DNA of 64,000 bases, from assembly GCA_023375675.1 (NCBI GenBank), contig JALQBC010000009.1, positions 744,001 to 808,000 on the forward strand, written 5' to 3'. A model generated the notes under the pieces. The model worked only from the letters and a program-made list of their open reading frames with translations. It was not told where the DNA came from and ran no database searches. This DNA comes from Cytospora piceicola (lineage: Eukaryota > Ascomycota > Sordariomycetes > Diaporthales > Cytosporaceae). The position numbers were made by a program, and so were the translations under genes. Shown here piece after piece: positions 42,056-52,599 of the stretch. Within the stretch, counting starts at the first letter, position 1; each line of letters opens with the position of its first letter.

Positions 42056-44776
42056 TGTGTATTGGCAATATAACCGGAGCAAGTGGTTGTCGTTCTCAGC
42101 TCGCCCGGGTATCGAACAATCCCGAGTGGACTCGAGACACGCTTCTAGCCTTTGAAAGTTGACAAGTGATCCCGATAGTACAGCGGACAATGATTATCGT
42201 AGTCGTCGGTGGTGAAGATCCGGATGGAGGCGATGGAAGAAGGCGTGCCGTGAAATGAAGAAGTCGAGGTAGGCTTGGGCCCATGTCGACATCGGGAATT
42301 GATTCTTTGCATTGCTCCCTAAAACACCCTGCTTCCCACCGGAAGCTGTAGGCAAGGAGACAACTGCGCTTACCCATTGTGAATGTAGAAGTGGTTCAGG
42401 ACGGTAAAATGAGGGAAGGAACGAGTGACTGTCGCGTGAGAAAACGATTTGTTAGCATCCGTGTGATCAGGAGGAAGCTCGGCTACCATCATTATAAACA
42501 GAAACAAGGTCCCAGGACTCGCTGGTGTCTATGGACTCGTAAAAGACCACACCAATCATCGTCATTAAATAACACGAAGCCTGGGGCAATGGTGCAACCG
42601 ATCGATCTTATCCGATGCGCCCAGAGTTTCGATGATTCGATGCTTGCGAGGAAGGAGTGACGCTGCTGTCTCTCTGATGGACGCCACGCCATACGGCGCG
42701 GTATAACGAGGAAGGGCAAGATCGGGGGGCAAGTGTGCACGTACCTGGAAGGGACACGCAGCTCAAGACGAGGCGAGTCGCGTGGAAAGAATTGCCTTCG
42801 TGAAGGGGGTTGCAAAAAAACGAGGGCGATTCGGGTGGGAAAGAATAACAGGAAAATAAGTCGTGATGAAGTTGAAGAGGAATTGAATTCACCGTGAAGG
42901 TTGAAGATGAAGGTGAAGGATTCCCACGGGGATGGGATGGGCAGATTGAGAGGGAGGGATTCCTAGATTGCTAGATTGCTAAGGGGGAAATTTGGCAGCA
43001 ACAATCAAAAAGGGTCAGGCCGGGCGGGAAGCAGGAGGAGGTCACTTCGCTTGGCTGCAGGGCTGCTGCTTGTCCGGCTGTCCCAATAAATTCCCAATTC
43101 CCACCCGTGGGCCCGTGGGACCAAGCAGGAGGTCCCGTTGGTCCGTGCACCCTTCCGACAAGGGTTTCCAAGGGTTCTCAACCACTGGCACTCACTGGCA
43201 TCCTGGCACTTCAAGGGCTGTGCTATTGCAAGGTTACTGCTACTGTGGTAATGCTGCTTAAAAAAGGGGGGGCTCGTGCTTTTTACGGCTGTGTACTTCC
43301 AATGTTGTTAGTTTTGTATGGCAAACTGGTGCCGTGTAGATTGTGGAGTTTTGATCGTAGCCAGTCAGAGGCCATGAGCAACCGCAGGGGTATTGTTACC
43401 GTGTTACGCCAAGTGAGGTTGCAGGGGTACCAATCTTGAGTTAGAACGCCCAATTGGCTCGACGTCGTCGACTAGCACTATGTACATAGTACCTATACAG
43501 GAAGCCGTTTCGTGGGCAGTCCCCGGTCAAAGTCAAGATCGATTTGCTTCTAGAGCTTTCAAATGTTGTGGGTGTATACGGATTATTAGGGTCTAAATTC
43601 TAAGTACGTACATACATATCTAGGTACCCAGGTAGCTAGTAATTCCTGATGCCTGACAACCTCCCTACCTGGGTACCTACCAGGCCTACTTGAGTAAGTG
43701 TAATCTGTACGATGATGGCATCTTCAAAAACCTTGAAGCCCTCTCTCTGCACATGGCACACGGGCTGGCTGTAATCAGCCATGCTGCCATGTCAGTGATG
43801 GATGAATGCCGAGCAAGTGGAACAAACGGCTAAGCCACCCCAGCCAGGCCAGCCTCTCCATGTGGCCTCTCCATAGCTATCTTTCCGTCGAAAAGGCCCA
43901 TTATCCCCGAGCCCCCGGATTTCTTTGGCCCTACCTACGTCTAGGTAGGTAGGTACCCTAGGTATCTATTTAGGTCTTCTCCAGTACTATACTATTGGTA
44001 AGTACGGTCCCATAATAACAGGATAGTCCGCGTCGACCGAGAGTATCTATCTCAAAAAAGTCTCTAGGTAGTTGTTGTCAACCTGCTCTATACATCATGT
44101 GACAGTAAGGGGTCCAAATTGGACGCTTTGCAGCTTGGGCGCTTGTGGTGATCTACAGTACTATGGTATGTAAGTAATGCAACGGTGGACCTACAAGAGC
44201 TCGGGTGTCCTGGCAACCATACAAATCTTGTGATATGGGACGAGTCGATATCGCCATCGTAAACGATCCATAATAACAACCTATGTATAGCTATCAGGTA
44301 TGCCTCGTCCCCAAAGTTCATCTTTCAAATTCTAAATTCTGCCGTATATCACCGTATCCACCTTGCGGGTTCCCCAAAGCTCCAAGAATTGCGGGAGGTT
44401 CCTTTCCGGGTTCGGGTTCGGGTCGGTGGTTTTGGGATAGGAAACAACTATCCAATGATATCACCGTCACCTCACATCGTTTCACCTTACCTTCTGGGTT
44501 GAGAAAGCGTTTTTTCACTATGAGAATTGGTCGCCGCATTCAACCCAATACTCTTAGAATACCTCCCCACACCTGTTGCAGGCTGGATTCCGCGACTCGG
44601 TCAATTTGTTTTACATGATATGATATGACCCCAGACTGGCCTGCTTTCCATTCTTTGTAATGATTGTTCCAGCGTGGCTCGTGGGCTCTCTCATCTGGCC
44701 AACAATTTAATTCCCGGAAAGGAAAGAAACCCACTCAAGGCCTATTAGAGGTTGCTTGCCTCCGAGGACAACGACA
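42056..44776. other. Intergenic, 2.7 kb, divergent promoters of septin and phospholipase genes
   Basis: No gene supported. It contains a twice-repeated CTAGATTGCTA near 42963-42979 and TACCTA repeat clusters at 43601-43690 and 43930-43974. A third low-complexity spot is the duplicated GGGTTCGGGTTCGGGTCGG near 44408-44427. Confidence 0.55.
43601..43974. repeat. Two TAGGTACC-type repeat clusters
   Basis: The clusters are 43601-43690 (TACGTACATACATATCTAGG then TACCCAGGTAGC, later CTACCTGGGTACCTACC) and 43930-43974 (CTACCTACGTCTAGGTAGGT then AGGTACCCTAGGTA). Same word family as near 6.2 and 18.6 kb. Confidence 0.8.
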
Positions 44777-47272
44777 ATGAGGTTCCCTCCTCGACAAGTC
44801 ACATATGCCCGCATCAGCGCTGTGGCAGAGGTGGGCCGTGGCTGGCAATCGGCACATCGTCGCCCGACCCGACTGCATCAGTGTCAACGCACCGCCCATC
44901 CCTCGCAACAAATTCGACATGGCTTCTTCTCGTCCAAGCCCAAAAAACGTAACCCACAATATGCCTTGCCCGTTGCCATTGTGATCGGCGGCCTGCTGAT
45001 CTGGACCCTCTACCCATCAGGTGCCTTCCAAGAACTCCAGGCGAAACCCACTCAACTCGTCGAAAACGAGAACCCCCCGCCAGCAGGGGATTCCAAGGAC
45101 GAAGATGGAAAGAAAAGCCAGGTACTCGAGAGCCAAAACCAAGGTGCTTGGCACAATTTCACCACCTCCTTCCAGAACTTCAGCATTGTTACCGACGAAG
45201 AATGGCGTACCATTTCCGACAAGCTGATCGACTTCCTCCTGCCGGAGTGGTCAAAGCTCATTCCTGGGTACATACGCAAACTGCAACATGAGTTGTCTAT
45301 GGCACCGGGGTCACTGGCTGATGAGATATGGCGGGAAGCACATGATCCGGAGCTAAACCCTGAAATTCGCTATCCGGCAACAGTGAGAGTGTCAGATGAG
45401 CTGTGCGATGAGGAGAAGGAGTTCCTATCGCGGAGGAAGAAGACCACTGCGATGGCTCTGGCCAAGTACCTCGGAATAGATGAGAAGGACGTTCACGAGG
45501 ATGACGTGCCTACCATTGCCATGTGCGGCTCGGGTGGTGGACTGCGCGCGCTGGTAGCCGGCACGGGGTCCATGATTGCTACGGAAGAGGACGGGCTCTT
45601 CGACTGCATCACATATACCTCTGGCGTGAGCGGCTCTTGCTGGCTTCAGGCGCTCTATCACTCCTCATTCGCGCAAGGCAGTCTAAGCCGTGTCCTGGAC
45701 CATCTCAAGGCGAGACTTGGGGTCCACATTGCCTATCCCCCGGTCGCTTTCTCAGATCTGGCGACTGCACCAACCAACAAGTACATTCTGAGTGGCATGG
45801 TCGAGAAGTTGAGGGGTGACCCGAACGCAAACTTTGGCCTTGTTGATGTCTATGGGCTGCTATTGGCAGCGAGGCTTCTCGTTCCAAAGGGCGAGCTAGG
45901 TGTGGATCCGAGAGACTTCAAGCTTTCCAACCAGCGGCAGAACATCAAATATGGGCAACATCCTTTGCCTATTTACACCGCCGTCCGGCACGAGATCCCG
46001 AACGCTGAGATCGCGTCAGGCGGTGGAAGCGGTGTTCCGTCGGAAAAGGCCAAAGAGGAAGCGGCAAGGGAAGCTTGGTTCCAGTGGTTCGAGCTCACGC
46101 CGTATGAGTTCTTCTGCGAGGAGTTCGCCGCCGGCATACCCACCTGGGCTCTTGGCCGCAAGTTCAAAGACGGCAAGGACCTACCACCGGAAGACGGTTT
46201 CCATCTACCTGAAGCTCGCATGCCGCTACTCCTAGGCATATGGGGAAGCGCCTTCTGTGCAACCCTAAGCCACTACTACCGGGAAGTCCGTCCCCTCGTC
46301 CAGGGTCTCACTGGCTTCGGCACCATCGACCAGATGATATACGGGCACAACGAGGATCTCAGTAAAGTACACCCCATCGACCCCGCCATGCTCCCTAATT
46401 TCACGTACGGCATGGGAGACAAGCTGCCGCGGACGACGCCCACGAGTGTTCACGAAAACGAGTACCTGCAGCTCATGGACGCCGGCATGAGCAACAACCT
46501 GCCTGTCTACCCGCTTCTTCGACCCGGCCGCAACGTGGAGATTGTCATCGCGTTCGACGCCTCTGCAGACGTCAGGACGGACAACTGGCTTTCTGTTGCG
46601 GATGGTTACGCCCGGCAACGCGGGATCAAGGGATGGCCTGTCGGCGTGGGCTGGCCTAAAGTTGGAGAGTCGGACACCCAGGTCGCGAAGGAACTAAGCG
46701 AGGCCACTGCTAAATCCGCCAAGGAAGCCGAGAGGAGGCTCACAGAGGCGAAGGTCGACCAGGCTGCCCGTCGTCTCGAGGCCGGTATCAAAGAGGATGA
46801 TGTCGAGGGGACGCACAAGTTTGAAAAGGGAGAAGAGACCTCGGGCGAGCTGGGTTATTGCACAGTGTGGGTGGGCAGCACTCAGGAACGCTCGGCCGAG
46901 CCACCGCCCCCATCCAAGGCCCTGGACGATACCACGCATTTCCAGCTTATGGAGCCCCACGCGGGCATGGCGATCATCTACCTGCCATTCCTGAAGAACG
47001 ACAAGGTGGAAGGCGTCGACCCGGGGATTAGTGAGTACATGAGTACCTGGAACTTTGTGTATACGCCAGAGGAGATCGACAAGGCCGTTGCGCTGGCGAA
47101 AGCGAACTATGATGAGGGCAAGGAGCAGATCAGGAGGACGGTCAGGGCAGTGTACGAGAGGAAGAAGAAAATAAGGTTGGAAAGGGCGGGAAATGAGAAG
47201 GCGGAGCGAAAGAGGCGGAATGTTCGCTTGGGCATTGACGGGAAGCTCGGAGAGGGTGACCATTTCAGCTGA
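44777..47272 (+). CDS. plaA: Cytosolic phospholipase A2-like enzyme (PlaA type), predicted mitochondrial membrane anchored
   Basis: Single exon, 831 residues from the ATG at 44777. The N-terminus (about 1-55) is rich in Arg, Ser and His without acidic residues, like a mitochondrial presequence. One hydrophobic span follows (about 63-79, ALPVAIVIGGLLIWTLY). The catalytic domain holds the Gly-rich oxyanion loop MCGSGGGLRAL (about 249-259), the nucleophile GVSGSCW (Ser about 285) and the dyad aspartate in LMDAGMSNNLPVYPLLRPGR. These are the cPLA2/lysophospholipase (PLA2_B) marks, without the N-terminal C2 domain of animal cPLA2. From memory, Aspergillus nidulans PlaA is of similar size and mitochondrial. 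The expected reaction is hydrolysis of the sn-2 acyl chain of phospholipids. A basic helical tail (RRTVRAVYERKKKIRLER) follows the domain. Confidence 0.88.
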   Translation: MRFPPRQVTYARISAVAEVGRGWQSAHRRPTRLHQCQRTAHPSQQIRHGFFSSKPKKRNPQYALPVAIVIGGLLIWTLYPSGAFQELQAKPTQLVENENPPPAGDSKDEDGKKSQVLESQNQGAWHNFTTSFQNFSIVTDEEWRTISDKLIDFLLPEWSKLIPGYIRKLQHELSMAPGSLADEIWREAHDPELNPEIRYPATVRVSDELCDEEKEFLSRRKKTTAMALAKYLGIDEKDVHEDDVPTIAMCGSGGGLRALVAGTGSMIATEEDGLFDCITYTSGVSGSCWLQALYHSSFAQGSLSRVLDHLKARLGVHIAYPPVAFSDLATAPTNKYILSGMVEKLRGDPNANFGLVDVYGLLLAARLLVPKGELGVDPRDFKLSNQRQNIKYGQHPLPIYTAVRHEIPNAEIASGGGSGVPSEKAKEEAAREAWFQWFELTPYEFFCEEFAAGIPTWALGRKFKDGKDLPPEDGFHLPEARMPLLLGIWGSAFCATLSHYYREVRPLVQGLTGFGTIDQMIYGHNEDLSKVHPIDPAMLPNFTYGMGDKLPRTTPTSVHENEYLQLMDAGMSNNLPVYPLLRPGRNVEIVIAFDASADVRTDNWLSVADGYARQRGIKGWPVGVGWPKVGESDTQVAKELSEATAKSAKEAERRLTEAKVDQAARRLEAGIKEDDVEGTHKFEKGEETSGELGYCTVWVGSTQERSAEPPPPSKALDDTTHFQLMEPHAGMAIIYLPFLKNDKVEGVDPGISEYMSTWNFVYTPEEIDKAVALAKANYDEGKEQIRRTVRAVYERKKKIRLERAGNEKAERKRRNVRLGIDGKLGEGDHFS

Positions 47273-47781
47273 AGCTGAGTGTACAAAGTCGCTACCGGCA
47301 GTGCTGCCAAAAGATACCCCGATACTGTTGTTGAATAATAAACGCATCATCACATCGTCCCACGTGGAGTCCGTTACGGGGGAGTGTGTCAACGTATCAC
47401 ATTACACAGGGCACATCACTTGCTTCCATGTTTGGTATATAATACATTGACAGGGCTCCTGCCACTTGCTTGGGCTACTGAGGAGGATGAGCCTCGCTCA
47501 TCACGTCTGTCTTTGTACTTGCAGCATGTGGACTCTCAATTGGAAAGTACACATGGCTCCCGAGAGAGTAGGGCAGTCCCCGTGCGCCGCTTTATGCATC
47601 TTTTCTCGTACAAACACTCGGCCACGTGCCCTCGCAATATCCCAAGTCTATCATGCGCCCCAACGATCGTCTCCCCCCGCCCCTCCTCTTACTGAGACAT
47701 GACAGGAGAAATTTCCCTTGTTTTTGTTTTTCTTTCTTTCCGGACTTTGAACCATCGAGATGCTCCTGGATCTCAACCAGA
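47273..47781. other. Intergenic between convergent phospholipase and mL44 genes
   Basis: Two 3' regions and nothing else recognised. Confidence 0.55.
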
Positions 47782-49131
47782 TCATATGATCTCGCCGATA
47801 TCCACGTATACCGGCTGCCACGGCTTCGACCCCTCCAGGAGCATATCGCTCGGCACGCGGACGTCCTCGCCGGGGCTGTACAGGTACCACGCCTTGAGGG
47901 CGTTCATGGCGGCCTTGGCGCGGGCGTGGTCCAGGCTGGCCGCGGAGCCCTCGCCCAGCTTGTCGTTGCCGCTGAAGATGCCCACCACGTAGACGGGGGT
48001 CCGGGAGAGGCGGCCCGTCTCGGAGAGCAGCCTCGCCACGGGCGGGTCGAACTCCTCCCGCGCGCACAGGCGGGCCAGCTCCCGCGTGGGGAGCTTGAAG
48101 GAGAAGAGCTGCTGCAGGTCGAGCTGCCGCGAGAGGACGTGCGCCTTGACGAAGGACCGCGCCGCCTCCCGGCCGCAGTGCGTGTAGATGGCCCCCACGA
48201 CGGCGCGCACAAAGGTCGCGTGGATGTTGTACGACTTGTTCAGCTTCTCGTCCGGGTCGCCCAGGGTCAGCTGCCTCTCTGCGGGGACGTCCAGGTCCAT
48301 GTCGTCCTCCTCGCCGTCCTCCTTCAGCTCGGCCTCCTTGCCCGTATCGGCAAGGGCCTCACCAAAGTCGTTGTCCATCACCACACCGCTCGAGATACCC
48401 TTCCGCCACTTGTACTTCTCAATGTACGCCGCCTCGGGCCTTACGAAGCCCCACGTCGTGTTGAAAGCCCTCTCCCTGTCCAGGGAGAACTGCAGCAGGC
48501 CCGGGTCGACCTCCATCCCGGGCGCGGCCGCGGCCTCGACACCCCACGAGCGCGCGACGTGGAACAGCGTCTTGTCGCCGGCGTAGGCCTTCATGGTCGA
48601 GTGCAGGATCTGCATCGGCAGCCTGGGGTACCGGCACATGAGCAGCTCGGACGTGTGGTAGCTGATGAGGGTCTGGCCCAGGAAGGCGAGGTTGACGTTG
48701 TTGAAGAGCGGCGCCGGGTCGGCAGACGAGTCGACGAGGGTGCGCGCGAGCGTCTGGACAGGGATCTTGTCGGAGAGGGACAGACGGGCGTGTAGGGCGG
48801 CCAGTTTCGCGGATCTGAGGGCGTCACGGGGGAGAGGGGAGGGTGGAGGGCCCATGGGGTCTTCTGTCGATATTGAGGGCCATTGGGGCGGCTCGGCTGT
48901 GGAAGAAGGGGTTTGTTCGGAGGGTGTGGCGGCGCTGTAATTTTGTGCACCTTGCCTAATCTCGGCTTCGATGTTTCGTGCTGCCGCCGTGGACTGGCAT
49001 CTTCGTGAAGGGGCGAGGTGACTCGGCCTAGAGACTCGAGGGTGTGATGATAGTCCTCTTGGTGCAGCAGCAGCTCCTGGGCGAGCAGAGAGCAGCTGCC
49101 CTGACCATTTTTCCAACCTTAACCTCTTCAT
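47782..49131 (-). CDS. MRPL3: Mitochondrial large-subunit ribosomal protein mL44 (Mrpl3), RNase III-like
   Basis: Single exon, 449 residues. The N-terminus (about 1-50) is Arg/Ser/Ala-rich and suits mitochondrial import (RCQSTAAARN). The middle is an RNase III-like fold (about 120-335) with LFNNVNLAFLGQTLISYHTS then ELLMCRYPRLPMQILHST, and FVRAVVGAIYTHCGREAARS. The acidic catalytic residues of active RNase III enzymes are not evident. A C-terminal dsRNA-binding domain (about 355-425) holds RTPVYVVGIFSGNDKLGEGS then AASLDHARAKAAMNALKAWY. In fungi Mrpl3/mL44 is a structural component of the mitoribosome large subunit. An acidic insertion (about 255-275, EDGEEDDMDLDVP) is typical of filamentous fungal versions. 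The start ATG is 5' of the presequence-like region, with a short leader upstream. Confidence 0.92.
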   Translation of the reverse strand: MKRLRLEKWSGQLLSARPGAAAAPRGLSSHPRVSRPSHLAPSRRCQSTAAARNIEAEIRQGAQNYSAATPSEQTPSSTAEPPQWPSISTEDPMGPPPSPLPRDALRSAKLAALHARLSLSDKIPVQTLARTLVDSSADPAPLFNNVNLAFLGQTLISYHTSELLMCRYPRLPMQILHSTMKAYAGDKTLFHVARSWGVEAAAAPGMEVDPGLLQFSLDRERAFNTTWGFVRPEAAYIEKYKWRKGISSGVVMDNDFGEALADTGKEAELKEDGEEDDMDLDVPAERQLTLGDPDEKLNKSYNIHATFVRAVVGAIYTHCGREAARSFVKAHVLSRQLDLQQLFSFKLPTRELARLCAREEFDPPVARLLSETGRLSRTPVYVVGIFSGNDKLGEGSAASLDHARAKAAMNALKAWYLYSPGEDVRVPSDMLLEGSKPWQPVYVDIGEII

Positions 49132-49625
49132 GGAGAAAAATTGTGCAAGCTAAAGACCCAATGCGGTTTATTGGGATGCAGCACGTTTATTGGGACACGG
49201 ACCGTGGGGGATTTGCCGTCATGGGAGGAGTCGTGGTCGTGGTCGTGGTCGTGGGCTTGTCTAATGAGTGTCGCGCAGAGCCCGTTGAAAAAAATGGTGA
49301 GCTCAGACGCTAACAGACCGTCGGGCGCAATGCACACTTGTGAGCTCTGCAGGGGCCCCGGTCGTTGTTAGCAGTAACCAGTAGCTGCCCGCGGCTGTTG
49401 CTTGAAGTTTTCGCTGACACATCCCTGTAATATAGGGTTCTCGGCCGGCAGAGTCCCAGATGCTGATGTCCCGCCAAAAGGAACGAACCCACCCACCCGC
49501 GACCTGGAGCCAATCCCGTGATAGCCACGACTCGAACGTCAACAACTCCATGTCAGGTTCCCGTTGCCATTAACCATCATCATTGTCAGCCATCTATAAC
49601 CCATTGACGAAGAATCAACGTCAAA
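49132..49625. other. Divergent promoter between mL44 and the 97-residue gene
   Basis: It contains a TCGTGGTCGTGGTCGTGGTCG hexamer run near 49230-49256. No further gene seen. Confidence 0.6.
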
Positions 49626-50115
49626 ATGGTGAGTTTTGCAGTCGATTTTGCTTACCGTCTCTGTAACTTGCAAGCTAACCAACTTTCTTCCAGGGTGGTG
49701 GTCCTAAAGTCCCGTCAGTTGCTATGCTCCCAGTCTCCATCGACCCGTTGTCTCCGCACCTCCGCGACTAATACAGCCTTCTAGTTATCCCAAGCACGTC
49801 TGGTCACCATCCGGTGGCTGGTACGCACAACCATCGAACTGGAAGGCCAACACAGCCATCTTCGGCGCCGTTATTTTGGGGATTACTGCCCTCACCTGGA
49901 AGCTGAGCGCCGACCGTGAATTCAGATACAAGATGCCCGAGCCTGGCCGGTTTTACCCAAGTCGGAAGTACGTCGTTATACTCCACTACTCCCCGTCCTG
50001 AGAACCGTCCAACTGACTTGGAGCTAGCTGGAGCAAGCAGATCGTGGAGCACGAGAGGGGCCAGAAAACAACGTCAGCAGAGGTCAGCGCGGCGTCGGAG
50101 TTTCAGACCAAATAA
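49626..50115 (+). CDS. 97-residue single-pass membrane protein, four exons; possible complex I accessory subunit
   Basis: Exons 49626-49628 (ATG only), 49694-49713, 49785-49967, 50028-50115. The introns of 65, 71 and 60 bases have GTGAGT, GTCAGT and GTACGT donors and CTTCCAG, TTCTAG and GAGCTAG acceptors. They join into one frame: MGGGPKVPYPKHVWSPSGGW, a hydrophobic span AIFGAVILGITALTW (about 38-52), RYKMPEPGRFYPSRNWSKQI and a charged tail. It is too small and too split to be found as an open frame, but the frame closes exactly at 294 bases. From memory it resembles short fungal mitochondrial inner-membrane proteins annotated as NADH:ubiquinone oxidoreductase accessory subunits. I could not check which one, so the function is tentative. 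Confidence 0.8.
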
Positions 50116-51408
50116 ATGTGATCTTGTGAATAGGCGGGCATCGGACAGGAAATCAAGACGTTCAGAAAACCATCGATGTTATTCAATCAGGCCTCCCCCT
50201 CCCCAGTATCCACTTGGTGATGGCCACTAATGAGCCAATCTTTTGCGGCTGCGTCAAGTTCCTTAGCGAATCTCAAGCAGCTTACGGACAGGACAGTCTC
50301 TGAAAGGCACCACTTATTGGCCTTGGGAAACGAGCTGACAAGGGCCCCAATCACCAGCGTGTATGGCACTCCTATATAACAGCGACCAGATATCTACCGT
50401 GTCTGCCCGGTGACGGATTGGCTTCAGTGCTACTCAAGACCTCTTCCGGTGCCTCTGCTGCACAACGGCCAGCGTCAGGTCTGTCGAGTCTCATGTCGGA
50501 GGATTTCGGCACCCAGTCGATACCACCGACGCTGGGCCGGCTATCTTATTGGTGGTTATATGATGCAAGATGTGCTAGGACTACTATGTAGATAGATGGA
50601 CTGAGTTTAATTTTGAACACCTGTTTCTACAGGGTGGTTGGCCACAGGAAGACACTCATAGGCACGACAGTGACGGTGATAAACACTTCATGGTTCCAAC
50701 GTTGCGCTGAGAGGAAATCGAATATTGAGCACGTGGCACCCCAGAGTTCGGATTCACACACTGTACTAGTTGTATGGTTTATGCTTATACACGATCATAC
50801 TTCCATATCAGTTAGTTCACAGTTGCCGGACTGGCAATACCCAACACCTCCATTCAAGCGTGAAGTGCTCTTTTACGAAACGCTTGAAGGCGCATACCAA
50901 GTAAGTTAGTAGTCTACTTGGGTAGTCCCCGTGATACAGCACAGCGGGATGTAGCTCCTAGCCAACCGATCCGCATACACGGCAAAACCAGGGAATTGCA
51001 ACACCCTGCATCACTTGAATAAATGATTTTTACAAAAGAGACAAATTATATTAAGAAGATAGGATTCGGGGGTAAGCAGAAGCCTGTCTTGAACAGCACT
51101 ATAATAAAAGGGCGAAAATACAAATAACCTGGACCTAAACCTAGAACCTCGACTACTAAAGAGTAGTACGATAGCTTTTATTTCTATAAACCCTCTATAA
51201 AGATATAACCTTACGGTAAACTTAAGGTAAGTTTATAAGTTATTTATCAAGTATCTGCTGTATCTTAGCCGGCTATTTGACTGTAAAAGTACCGAAGAGA
51301 CTCTGGTAAATGTATAGTAAATCTAGTTCATGCTGTGTTTATTTTATACTGATGTTTTATTTTCTAAAGATACATAATACCCTACGCTATTTCATATCAT
51401 AACGCATT
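50116..51408. other. Transition into the AT-rich accessory tail
   Basis: 50116-50950 has ordinary composition and no supported gene. From about 51010 the sequence becomes AT-rich with TAA/TTA words and little CA/TG, a RIP-like patch continuing to the tRNA gene. Confidence 0.6.
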
Positions 51409-51500
51409 GGGCTGCTGGCGCAATGGCTAGCGCATCGGTTTCCGATTTAAATACTATTAATAGTTACCGGAGGTTCTAGGTTCGAGTCCTAGGTAGCTCG
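51409..51500 (+). tRNA. tRNA-Arg(CCG), with a 19-base intron
   Basis: It folds as a complete cloverleaf. The acceptor stem GGGCTGC pairs with GTAGCTC (two G-T pairs), with discriminator G. The D stem is GCGC/GCGC. The anticodon stem TCGGT pairs with ACCGG; the loop is TTCCGA + T with anticodon CCG. The T arm is CTAGG-TTCGAGT-CCTAG (B box). A 19-base AT-rich intron follows the base 3' to the anticodon, the canonical position. The total of 92 bases equals 73 plus 19. A run of six T follows at once. It sits in an AT-rich RIP-like patch, yet all stems are intact. Confidence 0.93.
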
Positions 51501-51506
51501 TTTTTT
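51501..51506 (+). terminator. RNA polymerase III terminator of tRNA-Arg
   Basis: Six T residues directly after the discriminator base. Confidence 0.85.
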
Positions 51507-51793
51507 GCTTTTCCTTTTTTCTTTCTTATCAAAGAACGGATATTCGTTCTACAGCTAAGAACCGCCGTGTGCTAGATATATTTGTCTCTTTTTTAGAAAC
51601 ATATAAGAGCTTGAGATTAAGAAGGATAATTTATATATTAACAAATAACGTATAGTAGTGTTTATGTTAGTAATTAACAACTTTGATTAAGCTGTTTAAT
51701 TATCAGAATAAACTTATTCCCTAACTAAGACCTAGCAGTACCTATATTGTTAACGTTAATAAGCGACCTTATAAGTAGAACGAATGGCTATGA

Positions 51794-52141
51794 GATAAGG
51801 ACAGGAAGCCGCGCAAGACAGGGCAAGGCAGCACCGTACAACCGCGTAAGCATAAGCCGCGGTGCCTCTGCTATTACGCAGACCCTGGGACCGGGGAGCA
51901 GTGTAAACACCATTACGGCAGGCCGGACAGCGTTAAGGAACATTTTCTTAGTCGGCATAAAGGAACTGTCTGGGATCTCTCGAAGGTCGAGCGTAGGCTT
52001 ATAACAGAGAGCGAGATAGAGCTTAATAAACAGTCTGCTATGAATGACCGCCTTCGCGCAGCCGTCAAGCTCGCCGGCTTAGGAAGGACGCAGCGTTACA
52101 CTACACCAGGGCCGCGGGTTTATTCGAGACGGTCTGTATAG
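51794..52141 (+). pseudogene. Zinc-finger-like coding remnant without a start
   Basis: One frame stays open for 115 codons from a stop at 51791-51793 to TAG at 52139-52141, with no ATG near its start. The translated order is a basic region (PRKHKPRC), a Cys/His cluster (CLCYYAD, EQCKHHYGRPDS, VKEHFLSRHKGTVW) with C-x-C, C-x2-H and H-x4-H spacing like a degenerate C2H2 finger, then a charged helix (LSKVERRLITESEIELN) and LRAAVKLAGLGRTQ. Its GC content is clearly higher than both flanks, which are AT-rich. It looks like the middle or C-terminal part of an accessory zinc-finger gene whose 5' part was lost or RIP-mutated, or an exon whose upstream exon I cannot find. Confidence 0.5.
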
Positions 52142-52599
52142 TGTGTAACGGCGTGTTCGGGACGAACAATAGTAAAAAAGTATGTTGAGCGTGAGCTTGG
52201 ACGGAACTTTGGGCCTAAAAGGTTCCGTATCAACAGTTGATGTGGTATAAGCGGCTCAAGGGATCGAACGAACCTCATCCAGAGGGAAGGAGGACAAGGG
52301 AAGACGCTGCGTCTTGAGCCTTGGCCCCCCCCCCCCCTCTTTTTTATTCAAGGTTCATGTTTTTCATCAGTAAGTATGTATATATTTATAGGTTATTAAG
52401 GGGTAGGACCCCGAACCTTATAACCTTATAAGTATTATTATACACGCACAGGGTACAAATGTCTTCAGAAACAACTTATGTTAAAGGGAGAAAAGATTTA
52501 CTAAACAACTAATACTTATAAACAGGCAGCATAGTAGATATATACAAGAAGAATTAACTTATTTTATTAAAAGGGCAGTTTACTACATATGTGTGCACA
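52142..52599. other. AT-rich stretch with poly-C tract
   Basis: No gene. A run of 13 C at 52325-52337 is followed by a T-run, then AT-rich RIP-like sequence to about 52570. Confidence 0.6.

Noticed and set aside
47626..48795. 389-codon + frame opposite mL44
   Set aside because: Antisense of a GC-biased exon with no recognisable motif.
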